In this document: in pieces, positions 24,831 to 35,857 of the stretch
How the letters are laid out: each line of letters starts with the position of its first letter
How positions within the stretch are numbered: the first letter of the stretch is position 1
NCBI GenBank assembly: GCA_022495005.1
Contig: JAGYXB010002070.1
Span: 1 to 64,000, forward strand
Length of the DNA stretch: 64,000 nt
DNA from: Rhyacophila brunnea
Taxonomy: Eukaryota > Arthropoda > Insecta > Trichoptera > Rhyacophilidae
Direction: 5' to 3'
Position numbers and translations under genes: made by a program
Notes under the pieces: model-generated
Seen by the model: only the letters and a program-made list of their open reading frames with translations
Databases searched by the model: none
What the model was told of the DNA's origin: nothing

Positions 24831-25439
24831 TCTCATCGTGAGAGGACAAAAGTTCAGCATTACTCAAAGAAATATCAACTGTAAAAGTCGGCGCACAGTG
24901 GCTTCAAAAAAACCTCTGTGTTGGGACGAGTGCAGTTCCACCAAACAATTCCGATTAGTAGATGATGAAGCAAATATCACCATGATGGTGGCCGACCTTC
25001 AATAGGTGATTGCATGAAGACTTATGTGTTGTTTGTGTATCCATGTAGTCCCATTGGTTGTATTTAATTTAAATAGCCACATTTTATAATTAGTTGTGTA
25101 CAAACTGCCTTTCGATTTCTGGAAGCTATTGAATGAGCTCAAATTTACTATTCTAAGATGCAAAAAAAAAACTGAATACAAAGCGCATCTTAACTGTGAT
25201 TATGGTGAAGTGCAGGACGTCATTTATAGGCTGGTCTGTCCTCGTATCGGAATCAAATGCAATGAAGAAAATCTTCTGAAGGCAAATGATTTGGTGATCT
25301 CCGCTGCAATCTTCGCAGGGAAGTGACATGATTCCGGACACGGCAAGTAAGTAAATACGTATGTTGTATAGATTATATTTGATGGCACATCAAGTAGGTT
25401 GACTGATAAATAATTATTGCATGCCTTTGTGCAGGAGGG
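24831..25439. other. Intergenic sequence
   Basis: A 76-codon plus-strand frame (25096-25326) and partly overlapping minus frames show no recognisable domain. A decayed LINE continuation is possible but unsupported. Confidence 0.4.
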
Positions 25440-25700
25440 TTTGGGGAGAGAGAGATATTGAGATGTAATCTAGCGCATCGGGATCGAATGGGCGGCGCCG
25501 CGAGGATAGAGGGCGGCTTCTCCGGTCGCCATGGCAACCCTCCCTCCCAACGCGGCGCCCAGGGCGGCATGATGCGTGACGCCTGCAGACTCAAAATAAG
25601 CCCCCCCGATGTCACAATTAAATACATTTTCCACAGCGCGTAGAGCCTGCGATCGGAAACCCTCGTCGTATATCGTGGGGGTATGCACATATACGTATGA
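25440..25700. promoter_or_regulatory. GC-rich islet with X-box, candidate promoter
   Basis: One of the strongest GC peaks in the window, with GGGCGGCGCCGCGAGG at about 25489-25504 and a near-palindromic X-box at 25525-25538. Overlapping open frames on both strands (61-121 codons) are expected from high GC and are not convincing genes. A promoter of a gene outside my recognition is the best guess. Confidence 0.35.
25525..25538. promoter_or_regulatory. RFX-type X-box
   Basis: GTCGCCATGGCAAC fits the bipartite RFX consensus (GYNRCC, 0-3 bases, RGYAAC) with a 2-base spacer. In animals such sites often mark promoters of ciliary and sensory-neuron genes. A partial match, GGCCATGGCAAC, occurs at about 26938-26950. 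Confidence 0.45.
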
Positions 25701-27380
25701 TAATGTACTATACACATAGGTGACACATCACCTTGCATTTATGGCGTATTGGCAACAATATATTTTTGTTGTTTGATAGCCATATGACAAGATGTAAATA
25801 TGCTAAGGTAGTAAAATTAAAAATGTTCAAAGAATGAACGATGAATTCAATGAATTATTACCGGCCCAATTTTGGCTACATGTAATTTGAACGATTTTGT
25901 TTACGAAAGAAAATTTACTGATCGATATCAAAATGCATTCAATCCAAATAAAATTATTTTCATCGATCAGTGGTTTTACGCTAAAACGGTTGTTTATACG
26001 AATTAAAAAAAAATAGTAAGTTGCATTTTATTGAGATAGGATATTAAATTAGAAATTAATTTGATAATAAATAAGATAGGTATGTATTTAAATATGTACT
26101 TGATTTTTAACATTCCCAATGGCTTAAAATTCTATAACCTTTAAAATAAATTAACAGAAACATTCAAAGTTACACAAAAAATATAATTGCACGTAGTATC
26201 ATGAAATAATAAATAACTGTAGTGGAACCAATGGAACAGTGGTATGTAAAATTGTAGGTACTTAGTATTAATTTCTAATAATGTAATAATATATCGTATA
26301 TGGTACAATTTTATTATTATTTTTATTATTGTTTTAATATTTTGGTGCCTATAATATACACAATTTTAATTATTTCTGTATCCGAAGAAGCGAAGTAAGA
26401 TTATTGATTTAGGTAGTATAGTATTACTTCAATGGAAATACATTCTCAACTTTATAGCAACACTCATGCTCCCACATCCTGAAGCGGGCCCCAAGATTTG
26501 GCTTAGGTTAAAGGCAGTGTGATGCTCTACAGTAGCGTTTTCCAAATGAGTTCACCGTAAAATTGTTGGTATTTAGTGATTTTTTAATACATCCAGTTGA
26601 ATTATGGAGTTATCTAGTAATGACACATTTAAAAATTACATCACACAGCCACATATTTTAAAATATAACCATTAGGTAACTCAGTTACCGCTGACGGCAG
26701 AGCTGTTGTGTCCTCATTAGGAGGCCATTAGATATAATTAGCATGTTATTTAAATGTGGTAATTTATTAGTAATTAAATGCTCCACGGTGAAGCGGTTTC
26801 AAGAAAAATAGCACCGCAGGCGACTTTTCGTACCTACTATTTGAGAAAATTTGTGATGTGTGTGTTATCTCACTTATTTAGTCCCCCATGAGCCCAGGCC
26901 CCTAGGATAGAGCCAAGTCAGCCCTCCCTCTTGTGGGGGCCATGGCAACACTATTCATTGTCGAATAAGCGAATGGCGAAGAAGCCTGTTTCGCTTATAC
27001 TGAACACGTTACGTTTTGCATTTAAATCACGTCATTATCTTAAGTAATTATTCATTGATTAATAAAAATAGTATATTTATAAATTAATAGTGCATGACAT
27101 ATTAAAAATAAAATTTAGGAATACTCTTACGCTATCCAGGAATCAAGGAAAGTACCCACTTATTGTTGATACCTCGATTCACGATAACAAAAGATAGCCA
27201 TTGCTATTCGTTAATTTCATAGTGATTAGGTATGTCACGGATGGCTTAATTGGTAAAACACGTTGGCCGGAATTCAATGGATGCCGAATCTTGACTTGCT
27301 CCGTGCAAATATTAAACATATTAAATATATAAAAACATATATTTTAATAGGTGAGATGTCCCAAATTTTCGTCAATAATC
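25701..27380. other. Intergenic sequence
   Basis: AT-rich with no gene. Near 27235-27310 there is a degraded tRNA-like head (GGCTTAATTGGTAAAACACG..) that may be an old SINE. Confidence 0.45.
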
Positions 27381-27754
27381 TTAAGAGCGTACTTCAGTGA
27401 AACGGCAAATAATTTTCAACAGTAGGTGCGACGAAATTTCTCACTATTCGCCAATCGGAAACCGACAGTAGAGGTGTCCGCACGTCGATTTGTTTTGTCA
27501 TGGTGCCGGATGAAAATATTCTTAAATCGTGTAAAGATGACTAAAAAAACTTTACGTATGTACTTAAAAAAGAAAACATGTCAATGAATATACTATTATT
27601 AGTAGTAATATAACAATAAAGATAACATTAGATGGACGCATGTTGGATTTTTATGATAAATTATATTTCGTTCGGCACGCGTCATTTGCACAATCCGCGC
27701 ATCGCCTAGCCACGATCTTTTTAGACCATGCCTCAACTGAAGTATAGCCTTAAG
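27381..27754. repeat. MITE-like dispersed repeat, copy B
   Basis: Same repeat as 2017-2390, same orientation, with shared blocks such as GTGAAACGGCAAATAATTTT, AAATCGTGTAAAGATGACTA and CGATCTTTTTAGACCATGCC. Borders are TTAAGAGCG and GCCTTAAG, so TTAA is present at both ends. Confidence 0.75.
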
Positions 27755-27827
27755 CGTTTTAGGCAAACCATGATTTTGAAATCAAGTTTTGGATAATAAT
27801 TATACAATATTTGAGTTATTTATGAAG

Positions 27828-27990
27828 TCCACGATGACAGAGCGGCTAAGCATCGGATTTATGATGTCGCAGGTCTCGGATTAGAATCCAGGATCGGGCA
27901 AAAATTCACATGTTATTTTTCAATGTGAGTGTAGTACCATTAAAAAGTTCTACCATGTAAAATTCAGTTAAATTAATAAATGATATTATT
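27828..27990 (+). mobile_element. tRNA-derived SINE-like copy
   Basis: Starts CCACGATGACAGAGCGGCTA (A-box-like), then GGTCTCGGATTAGAATCC (B-box-like), like the heads of the copies at 28775-28985 and 29734-30118. The tail differs from those two, so the end is approximate. Confidence 0.5.
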
Positions 27991-28243
27991 AATTACAGTC
28001 AAGTATAACGCAAATATTTACCAATTATGCTTTTTTATAAAATAGCGAATTTAGTTTAAAACTTCACTGGCAGACAATATACTTTAGAGGTCTTATAGTT
28101 TAGTAAAAGCAAGTAGATCTCACCCGTACGCGGAAAATTTAGATATACACGTGGAATAATGTATGTATCTACCATCAATGTGGCATGATGCCAAATTATA
28201 TGAGAATGATAATAACGTAGTCAATTAAATGGATTGCACTCAC

Positions 28244-28644
28244 CGAGAGATTTGGTCTTTTGTTCCAGCGTCGTCAACGAAGATTCTTCGGCTCGCACAG
28301 AAGTCCTCGGATTAAATCCCAAAGAATTGCCTGATATATCATGTCCTAAGTGATCACTGATGCGTTGGTTCCCCCCATAGAGGTCACTAAACGCACTCGC
28401 CGTGCCTAAGAAGCCAGACCTATCCTGGAGGGCTGCTTTGGCCTTCTCAACGCTTTGCTTGAGCTGCTCGAAGGTGGACTGGTGAAGGCGATAAGGGGGC
28501 CAGTCACCGGCTGCCCATGGCTCTTCTTTTAGGGCGCCTCTTTTGAGCTCAAGGGCGCCGCCGTACGAACAACTGCTCTCGTACATGTTCGCCTGTGACC
28601 TCGTGCGTTGGGGACGATATTTTTCGTACTTGGAGCGTTCGAGT
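28244..28644 (-). CDS. Internal exon of an unrecognised host gene
   Basis: A 401-bp exon with convincing splice sites. On the minus strand a TTTTTTTCCAG acceptor precedes 28644 and CTCG followed by GTGAGT forms the donor after 28244. It is open throughout: one base completes a split codon, 133 codons follow, and one base is left for the next exon. The peptide runs LERSKYEKYRPQRTRSQANM, then a GGALELKRGALKEEPWAAGD region, then STFEQLKQSVEKAKAALQD, which looks helical or coiled-coil. A serine-rich end contains SAFSDLYGGNQR and EESSLTTLEQKTKSL. Composition is far more balanced than the surroundings and there is no repeat signature, so this is a real host exon. It is probably cytoplasmic, as no signal or membrane segment is seen. 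I do not recognise the protein, and no neighbouring exon was found in the window. Confidence 0.75.
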
Positions 28645-28774
28645 CTGGAAAAAAATGACAGTATGAAAATCGTTGAAACGTGATGTAATCTAAATATATA
28701 TTTAAAACTATAATCCTGAGAATATAGTTACATTCATTTACTGCACTACATCAAAATTTTCATATTTTGACCAT

Positions 28775-28985
28775 GTCCAATCCTAAGAAGATTATATGGG
28801 CATCCACAGAGTTTTGTATTAACAGAGAAATGGATGTTAGCCTCTTGCTCAACCTATTAGGTCCATACTCTGACTCCACAGATAATATATTTAAAAATAA
28901 TATGTTTATTATCCCGAGTCAAGATTCGAACCTGGAACCGACAGCATTATAAGCTGACGCGTTAGGTGCACGGCCATCGTGGGCG
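28775..28985 (-). mobile_element. tRNA-derived SINE (minus strand)
   Basis: On the minus strand the head reads CCACGATGGCCGTGCACC with a B box GGTTCGAATCT (28922-28932). The body contains ATATTATTTTTAAAT, AGTCAGAGTATGGACCTAAT and AAGAGGCTAACATCCATTTC, and ends near CTGTGGATGCCCAT. The same order occurs in the plus-strand copy at 29734-30118. The open frame 28767-28952 is a by-product. Confidence 0.75.
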
Positions 28986-29439
28986 TAATATTTTATATCT
29001 ATTTTATCTACTAAAATTGTTATATTTTTTTTTGTAATAATTATGACTACCTATTATATATACCGACATATTATGGAATATTATACTAAGTTCATTTATA
29101 ATAAAAACGTTGTATTTTATTGCATTCTAAAAGTAAACAAATGATTAACAAACTGTATTGAATCGCTATTTTGTCCTCTTACACTGAATATGTTTTATTA
29201 AAATAAACCGATATTGAGAAGATTTTTGTTTTCTATGTAATATTGCTACAAAGATAAATACAACAAAATAATATATTACTATGCGCTTTATCACAATTTA
29301 AAAATAATGTTTATATAAGTATGCAGACGAAAATGGCCTCGATCATTAATTAATTAATTATCTTAATATTATATTTCCTTTTATTTTAATTAATCGTCAT
29401 CTTATCATACCATCCTGTATCTGAGGTTGATTTTTGTCC
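28986..29439. other. AT-rich intergenic sequence
   Basis: No gene or repeat recognised. Confidence 0.5.
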
Positions 29440-29645
29440 TATCATCTTCTATCCGTAACACTTCGGTAGATATGCATTCGTACCAATTTAAAAATATTGC
29501 TTCTTCCTCTGCTGCGTTTACCTTGGTTAACGAGTTTTACAATATTGCACGTTTGTCCTTTCATAATGTAGCCGAGGTACTGTAGATTTCTGTTTTTCAG
29601 ACTACGCTCGGTCCTCTCCCATTCGTTCGATGATTTCAACATTAT
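29440..29645 (-). pseudogene. LINE ORF2 C-terminal fragment
   Basis: The 66-codon minus-strand frame contains SLKNRNLQYLGYIMKG, NIVKLVNQGK and RSRGRSNIFKLV. It matches the KxRKLxYLGHIMR..LLQLIIQGKIxGRRxxGRRxxSWL segment typical of insect non-LTR element C-termini. The same segment class as the fragment at 24690-24830, further downstream in the protein. Ends before the usual last residues. Confidence 0.75.
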
Positions 29646-29733
29646 TTAGTCACCGTGTCAGTACAAGGAATTTTGAAGAAAAATTTAATAAGAATAAATA
29701 ATTAAGTTATATCGTATTCCATACCACCCCACC

Positions 29734-30118
29734 CACGATGGCCGCGAGGCTTAAGCGTCGGCATATAGCATCGTGGGTCCCACGTTCAAATCCTGGGTCT
29801 GACAAGTAGGTAGAGTCTGTCTTCTATAAGCTGGCGTGCCGGTTCCCCCCCTCCCCCGCTTCACCATCCATCTCGTTCCCTCCCATTGAAAACTTGAACA
29901 GTTGAATGCGATGGCACAATGCCTTCCGTGTGACGTGTACGCCAGTTTATAGAATACAGACTATAGGTACACATATTATTTTTAAATTTGTATATGAGTC
30001 AGAGTATGGACCTAATATGTGGGGCAAGTGGCTGATATCCATTTCTCGTAAAAACAAAATCTGTTAACACAAACCTTCACTCTGTGGAGGCCCATGATAT
30101 TATGATCTTATTAGAATC
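29734..30118 (+). mobile_element. tRNA-derived SINE interrupted by a MITE
   Basis: Head CCACGATGGCCGCGAGGC, B box CGTTCAAATCC (29783-29793), body ATATTATTTTTAAATTT, GAGTCAGAGTATGGACCTAA, GCAAGTGGCTGATATCCATT, end CTGTGGAGGCCCATGATATT. It is collinear with the copy at 28775-28985 once the insertion 29813-29963 is removed. Confidence 0.78.
29813..29963. mobile_element. 151-bp MITE nested in the SINE
   Basis: The inverted ends AGTCTGTcTTCTATAAgCTG and AGTCTGTaTTCTATAAaCTG (the latter on the complement) enclose a C-rich, non-coding interior. TAGGTA stands on both sides (29807-29812 and 29964-29969) as a target duplication. Absence of this block from the sister SINE confirms insertion. Confidence 0.85.
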
Positions 30119-32443
30119 GGATATTTTTTTTGAATGTGCTTATTTGCAAAAAATATATACCTACTTATATATAAAACTTTAGAGTCATTTCCATCATGTC
30201 ATCCATACCCATATCACATAATGGGTAGTTAGAATAATACACTTTTAACACCCAAAACTTAACTACATAACTCTGTAACTAGAATATTAAGTACCTCCCA
30301 GCTAAAATTTTAGTAGCAGTGCCCATTTTAATTTCAATAAACATACTGGAATAATATACATACCGTCTCGTCTTTTTATGTATTTCGTAGATATAGTAAG
30401 ATCAACAAAAAGTCTCTCTTTTAAAACCGATTTAAATGACCGATATTATGTCAGAAAATACGAAAATATAATATGAAGTATATATATCTGTTTTGTATTG
30501 AAGTTAGGTGTTAAGTTGGTATTAAACATTGAATTATAAATATACTTACTTCATTGTGTAAAATCGAACATTATTCAAATAAGTGATTGTAGCACTAAGA
30601 AATAAATCTCTACACTGAATAAATTATAAGTGTGATAAAACTCTTGGAAAGATATCCCCAATATATTATGAAAAAAGCTGCAAAAAAGACTAATGATTAA
30701 ATTATTATCTGTAAGTCTTTGTGCATTCCTGATTTATGCATTGCAAATTTCATCTTGTTATCGCCCGCATCTTTCAAATACCGTAAGTATTGCAGCATAA
30801 TTTTAGATTGACTTAAAAACTCAATTCTATATTTTTAAATGATATTGCCAGGATAAACATAAAAAAATTAAGATTGTTATGACTTAACTTACTTAATAAT
30901 AATATGTCACCCATATTGAACACTGAAAGTGATCGACTTATGCCTGAAATAGCATATAACAGGACAAGCTGCATTGTAAACATCCAAATACACTAAACTG
31001 TCATTGTTATAATAGTCACAACAAAATGCATACTGCATACCTACTAATAATAATAATAATACTGAAATGTCAAACAGCAGCCAAACATGTCAGCTATAAG
31101 TAGTTTTTTTTTTAATTTGACCATTTGATATTTTGTTTTTCGTTTTCCAATGTCGTTGGGTCGTTGGAGAGGCCATTATCAATCGACTGTTAAAGAAAAA
31201 AGGACTTAACCTACACAAATCAAATTTTACAGGAGGCATAAAAACGTTTTTGTTATGGTTGTCGGTCAAAGTTAAAATATACAATATACATAGACCTTAA
31301 GTACATGAAGATAATAATGTTGGTGTTTCATGTTCCCGATCTCATATTAAACTATTGAAATAATTAGAGAAAAACCAATAAAAACGTTAGGTAAGTCGTT
31401 TTTCCAACTTCATTTCTTTTTCTCCATCTTTTTTTAAGTATAAGATAAATTTAGATAATAATTCGGCATTTGCTTTGGACACAACGTGTATTAAGCCGTG
31501 TTCAATGTTATTATACAATAAAACTTATTTTGAAAAAACTGAGGTTACTCCTACTTCTTTTCTTTATTCGAAATGATAATCTATTATATCATATATTGCA
31601 ATGACCCAAATAATATATAAATAGATATAAAATACAAATATGAATATCTCACAAAACGTACAACTACATAGGTATCAGCATACGAGATACCATTGATCAA
31701 AATATAAATGTCGCGATAATTTTTATTCTGTAGTTTACCAGTGAGCCTGTACATAGGTTGTGTCAAAATTACGATAACAATAAACTAAATATGACCCTGC
31801 AAAATTTTATATTGGTTGCGCCAAAGTAAGTTTAATTAAAGTGCTAAATTGGTATTTTTATAACGCTTAATTGTCGGTTATAGGTATGCATTGCAAAACG
31901 AAAAGAATCATGCTCAGCGGTCAAGTTAATTAAATTCACCAATCTATCCGAGTAACAAAAGTCATGCCATGTCTAAACTATCCAGTTTTTAAACGATTAA
32001 TTTTATTTTGACCACCAACGATCCAATAAAACCATTAGTATTATAATATATTCATATTTACTATGCACCCATAAGTAAAGGATCTTTTAATAATTTTACT
32101 TCCATTTTTAAAAAATATATTTATTTTATTTTTCAATCAACATTGTATATTATTTGAATCCAAAAAGTGAGTGCTGATGGTTGGGTTTCATACACTATAT
32201 CTGGATTTGACTATAAGTAGCACTTAGCTTTTAAGTATAACATAATTACTAATCAGTTTAAATAAAACTCATTTTCGTTATTTAAATAATCATAATATAA
32301 AAGTTTAACTGGTTTATAACCTAATGAAATAATATCAATATAATATTGACCTAGATCTTTTGCATATATTATAACTAGAAAACTACAGCAATTCTTTTAT
32401 TTTGTTAACTGTCAATTCATGGTAGAACTGCATTGTATCGTTG
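30119..32443. other. AT-rich intergenic sequence
   Basis: No gene or recognisable element; short open frames (31090-31284, 31584-31766) are AT-driven. Confidence 0.5.
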
Positions 32444-32655
32444 TTTAATTGAATAAAACGCATTTTTTTATAGTACTTATTCCACTTTTAATCAATAAAT
32501 TAGGACCGGTTTCGTTCGCCTCAGAGGGACATTTTCAACTCTAAGTTCTACGTAATTCAATTGAAAATGTCCCTCTGAGGCGGACGAAACCGGTCCTAAT
32601 TTATTGATTAAAAGTTGAATAAGTACTACAAAAAAATGCGTTTTATTAAATTAAA
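32444..32655. mobile_element. Long foldback (palindromic) element
   Basis: Arms of 95 bp (32444-32538 and 32561-32655) are reverse complements with only a few mismatches and no gap, around a 22-bp spacer. Shared blocks include ATCAATAAATTAGGACCGGT and CGCCTCAGAGGGACATTTTC. TTAA lies symmetrically at both outer edges (32445-32448, 32651-32654), which might be a TTAA target duplication. No coding capacity. The transcript would form a long hairpin. Confidence 0.88.
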
Positions 32656-35649
32656 CAGCACTACAGTAATTCGCCTACATTACGGATATATATAACTATA
32701 ATAGTCACACAAAGTTGACGGTAAACATGACAAAGTAATATTATGCACCATTTTGATTTAAGCATCTCTGTGATTAGTACAATTGCAGATTTACTGAACT
32801 GGACAGCAGTTAATAAGGTAAAAATCGCCCTGTTGGCGGCCGACCCCCGAAGGGATGGCACAAGAAAAACTTAGGTACTATAGGTAGGTACTATGTCGAA
32901 TGATCATCCTAGCATTACTCAACGGTATAGTTCTCCCAAGAATTCTACATTGTTCAATATCCATCGGTTATTATCACAGTTTCTTATCAAGTATTTCAAT
33001 ACGCAACGGCAACATCAGCGAAGTGAAGAACATACATATTTGTCGATTTTTTTGCTGGAATGAAAGACGTATTATTGCAATGTATTCTTTATTTTCCCTT
33101 AAATCACAGATTTTTTTTAATGAGTAAAATTTTTATGTCAGTGTTGACCTGTGAAACTAAATACTAATGACTATCGGTCGTACAACAATTGTGTCCTAAA
33201 ATAAAAGATCTTATCGTATGTACGAGTATTTTTTACGATATAAAATAGGATGAAAATGATTTTATATATTATTCTAAAATTATTTTTTTAACATTTATAT
33301 TATCGATTAATTTTTTTATCACTACACACATTTATACAAGTAAATATCATTTGATCGAATTTTATGTGAGATAATCGGGCAAAGAGACATATCAGTGTAA
33401 TAAAAAGTGCAAAGTTATAAAGCATATAGGTACTCTAATAAACCGATGGTTAAGATTTTAAAGGAAATAAAATTATATTGCATTTATATAATGCGCCAGA
33501 TATATTAGTTTATGGTCTATCGAATGTTTTTAATTTTAAACACCATTACTCAAATATTCAAAGGAATATAAACCGTTCGTTTCTAAAAAATGTTGTTCAG
33601 TTTATAAATGTACGACGCAGTCCAATTATATCAAATAAGAAGACATTTAAGTAGATTCTCTCCTTTTTATTCGTACACAAAGTATGCTAACGGATGAGAA
33701 ACTTTTTTACTTTATTATAATAAGTCCGCCAGTCGTAGACCGCCGGTTGAGGAACAGACATGAACCTGGCAACTCGTAACCCGGATATACATAGTTAAGA
33801 TATTTCCTTGGGACACGGTAAATCACCGAGCAAATATAATTTATGTAACGTTTATAAATTAAAGGAGTTAATTGATTGATTACTCGTACTAAAAGCTTTC
33901 GACACATTGCAATTTAGCAATGAATCGGATGTGAGCAGTTAGTTTTAACAAGTACTGTATCAAAATAAACCGTTAGTCAGCACAAGAGATGAGCATAGAC
34001 CATTTTATATGAATCGAAGTTCAACAATGTAATTGGAAAATAATTTACTATTTGACGACTACTTTAAATAACTGAGAAATAAAGTTGGAATTTAGCTTTA
34101 TAATACAGATATATTAATAATACAATTAGATTCAAATAACAATCAGTAATTTGTATTACATTTAACATTGTACTGGATTGGCATATGTAACAAAAGGATC
34201 TTTTTGATATTAAATATCTACTTATATAATGATTTTATGATTATGGAAAAGTTTTAAATATTAATAAATGTCTTTCTATTCATACACAATATTTTTTTCT
34301 ATCTGTAACTAGTATATTGCCTACTACATAATATACGGCTTTAGTGGAAAGTTATATACATTGTTATTTTATAATGTTAACACTTCTTTATCATACATTT
34401 AATAAATAGTTATTTACACTATTTACCTACATAGTTATTTTTTTTATTACCTGCTATGATATTTATAGATAAAAATTAGTTATATTATATAATTTAAATA
34501 AAATTGAAATATAAAAATTACTAAGTACTTAAATGAAAAATTATTTATTAATTTATTAACTTTAATTTCAATTTAAATACATAATTCAACTATGCAATAT
34601 TAAAAAAACTATGACCAGAGTAGTAACAAATTCTGAACTAATTTTAAACAAATAATTATCATTGCGTTATTCAATTGATTACACTTCGATGATTGAAATT
34701 TGTATACCAACTACAATATTATATACATAATATGTATATATAATATATTATCGTTTCACATTTATATTAATACATCTATTGACGCGAAAGAACTTTTTTT
34801 AGCATAGAAATTTGTATAAATAAAATAATTTAAAAACTATTTATAAACTTTTGTATTATTGAACATTAGATAAACACAAAAAATGATTTGGAATTATTGT
34901 AATATAAAATATCTTTGATATGTTTTTAGTGTTCTAAGTAACAAACAGAATATGTACATTAGTTTAAATATAAACACCGGAAGTTGTTTTGCGCATACCT
35001 CATGATAAAGCCGTTCCTTATGAGATTTTCGGAAATTTTATTTTGCAAAATTGACACTGCACTTATATCACATACTACCCAGGTGTGTAACTACTGTTAA
35101 TTAGTTGAGATGAGCGATGTTTCAAAAAAAAAAAAAAACTGGTGAACACTTAGTAATGTGTTGATGGTAGAGCCGACGCAAGAACTGGGAATTGAGTCGA
35201 TGGAGAGACAGCCCGCTTATTGTATAGTGGCCAAATTGACTGTATCCGGTACGAGGGAAATGCGTCGCGACCCATTTACGAATACAACGGGACTACAGTC
35301 ACTTTTTATCGCATTATTAGGAGTTTTAGCACTGAGATTATCCATAATGATATCGATATCTTGCAGTAACTACGATCTAATTGACGAATTATAAAATTGT
35401 ATGTGACACAACCAAGAGACAACTTTAAACGAATTTAAATCTTTAAATAACATTTGGTTACCCAGTGTATTTTAATATACAGGCATCTAATATCTGATAG
35501 TAAGGTTTTATTTACAAAAAAAATGAAAAGTATTAATATGTAAATTCAATTACATGACATATTTAAATGGCTCTCTAAACAAATCCATAACGTACCTATT
35601 AATTCGTTACATTAAAATATTTACACATTTTTTTAGAATTATTAATAAC
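32656..35649. other. AT-rich intergenic sequence
   Basis: No supportable gene. A degraded tRNA-like B box may lie near 33760-33790 (reverse). A poly-A run is present at about 35125-35139. The 78-codon frame at 35158-35394 shows no known domain. Confidence 0.45.
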
Positions 35650-35815
35650 CATGTCCTTGCTTTTTCGTACGAGGTGGTTGTTAGTAATTTTGAAAAATCA
35701 CGAACACCCAGGCTTTGAGAAAATCACATAAATATTGTGTCCTCACCGGGAATCGAACCCAGAACTCTCGGGTGGAAGGCCAGCGCCTTATCTTTCTTTC
35801 ACCAGTTGAGTGAGG
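35650..35815 (-). mobile_element. tRNA-derived SINE family 2 (minus strand)
   Basis: On the minus strand: A-box region AAGATAAGGCGCTGGCCTTC, B box GGTTCGATTCC (35749-35759), then GGTGAGGACACAATATTTAT and GATTTTCTCAAAGCCTGGGT. The same order occurs at 51655-51790 on the plus strand. Confidence 0.78.
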
Positions 35816-35857
35816 AATTTAAATCTCGTAGAGACAAAACCTTCCCAGATAATAATA

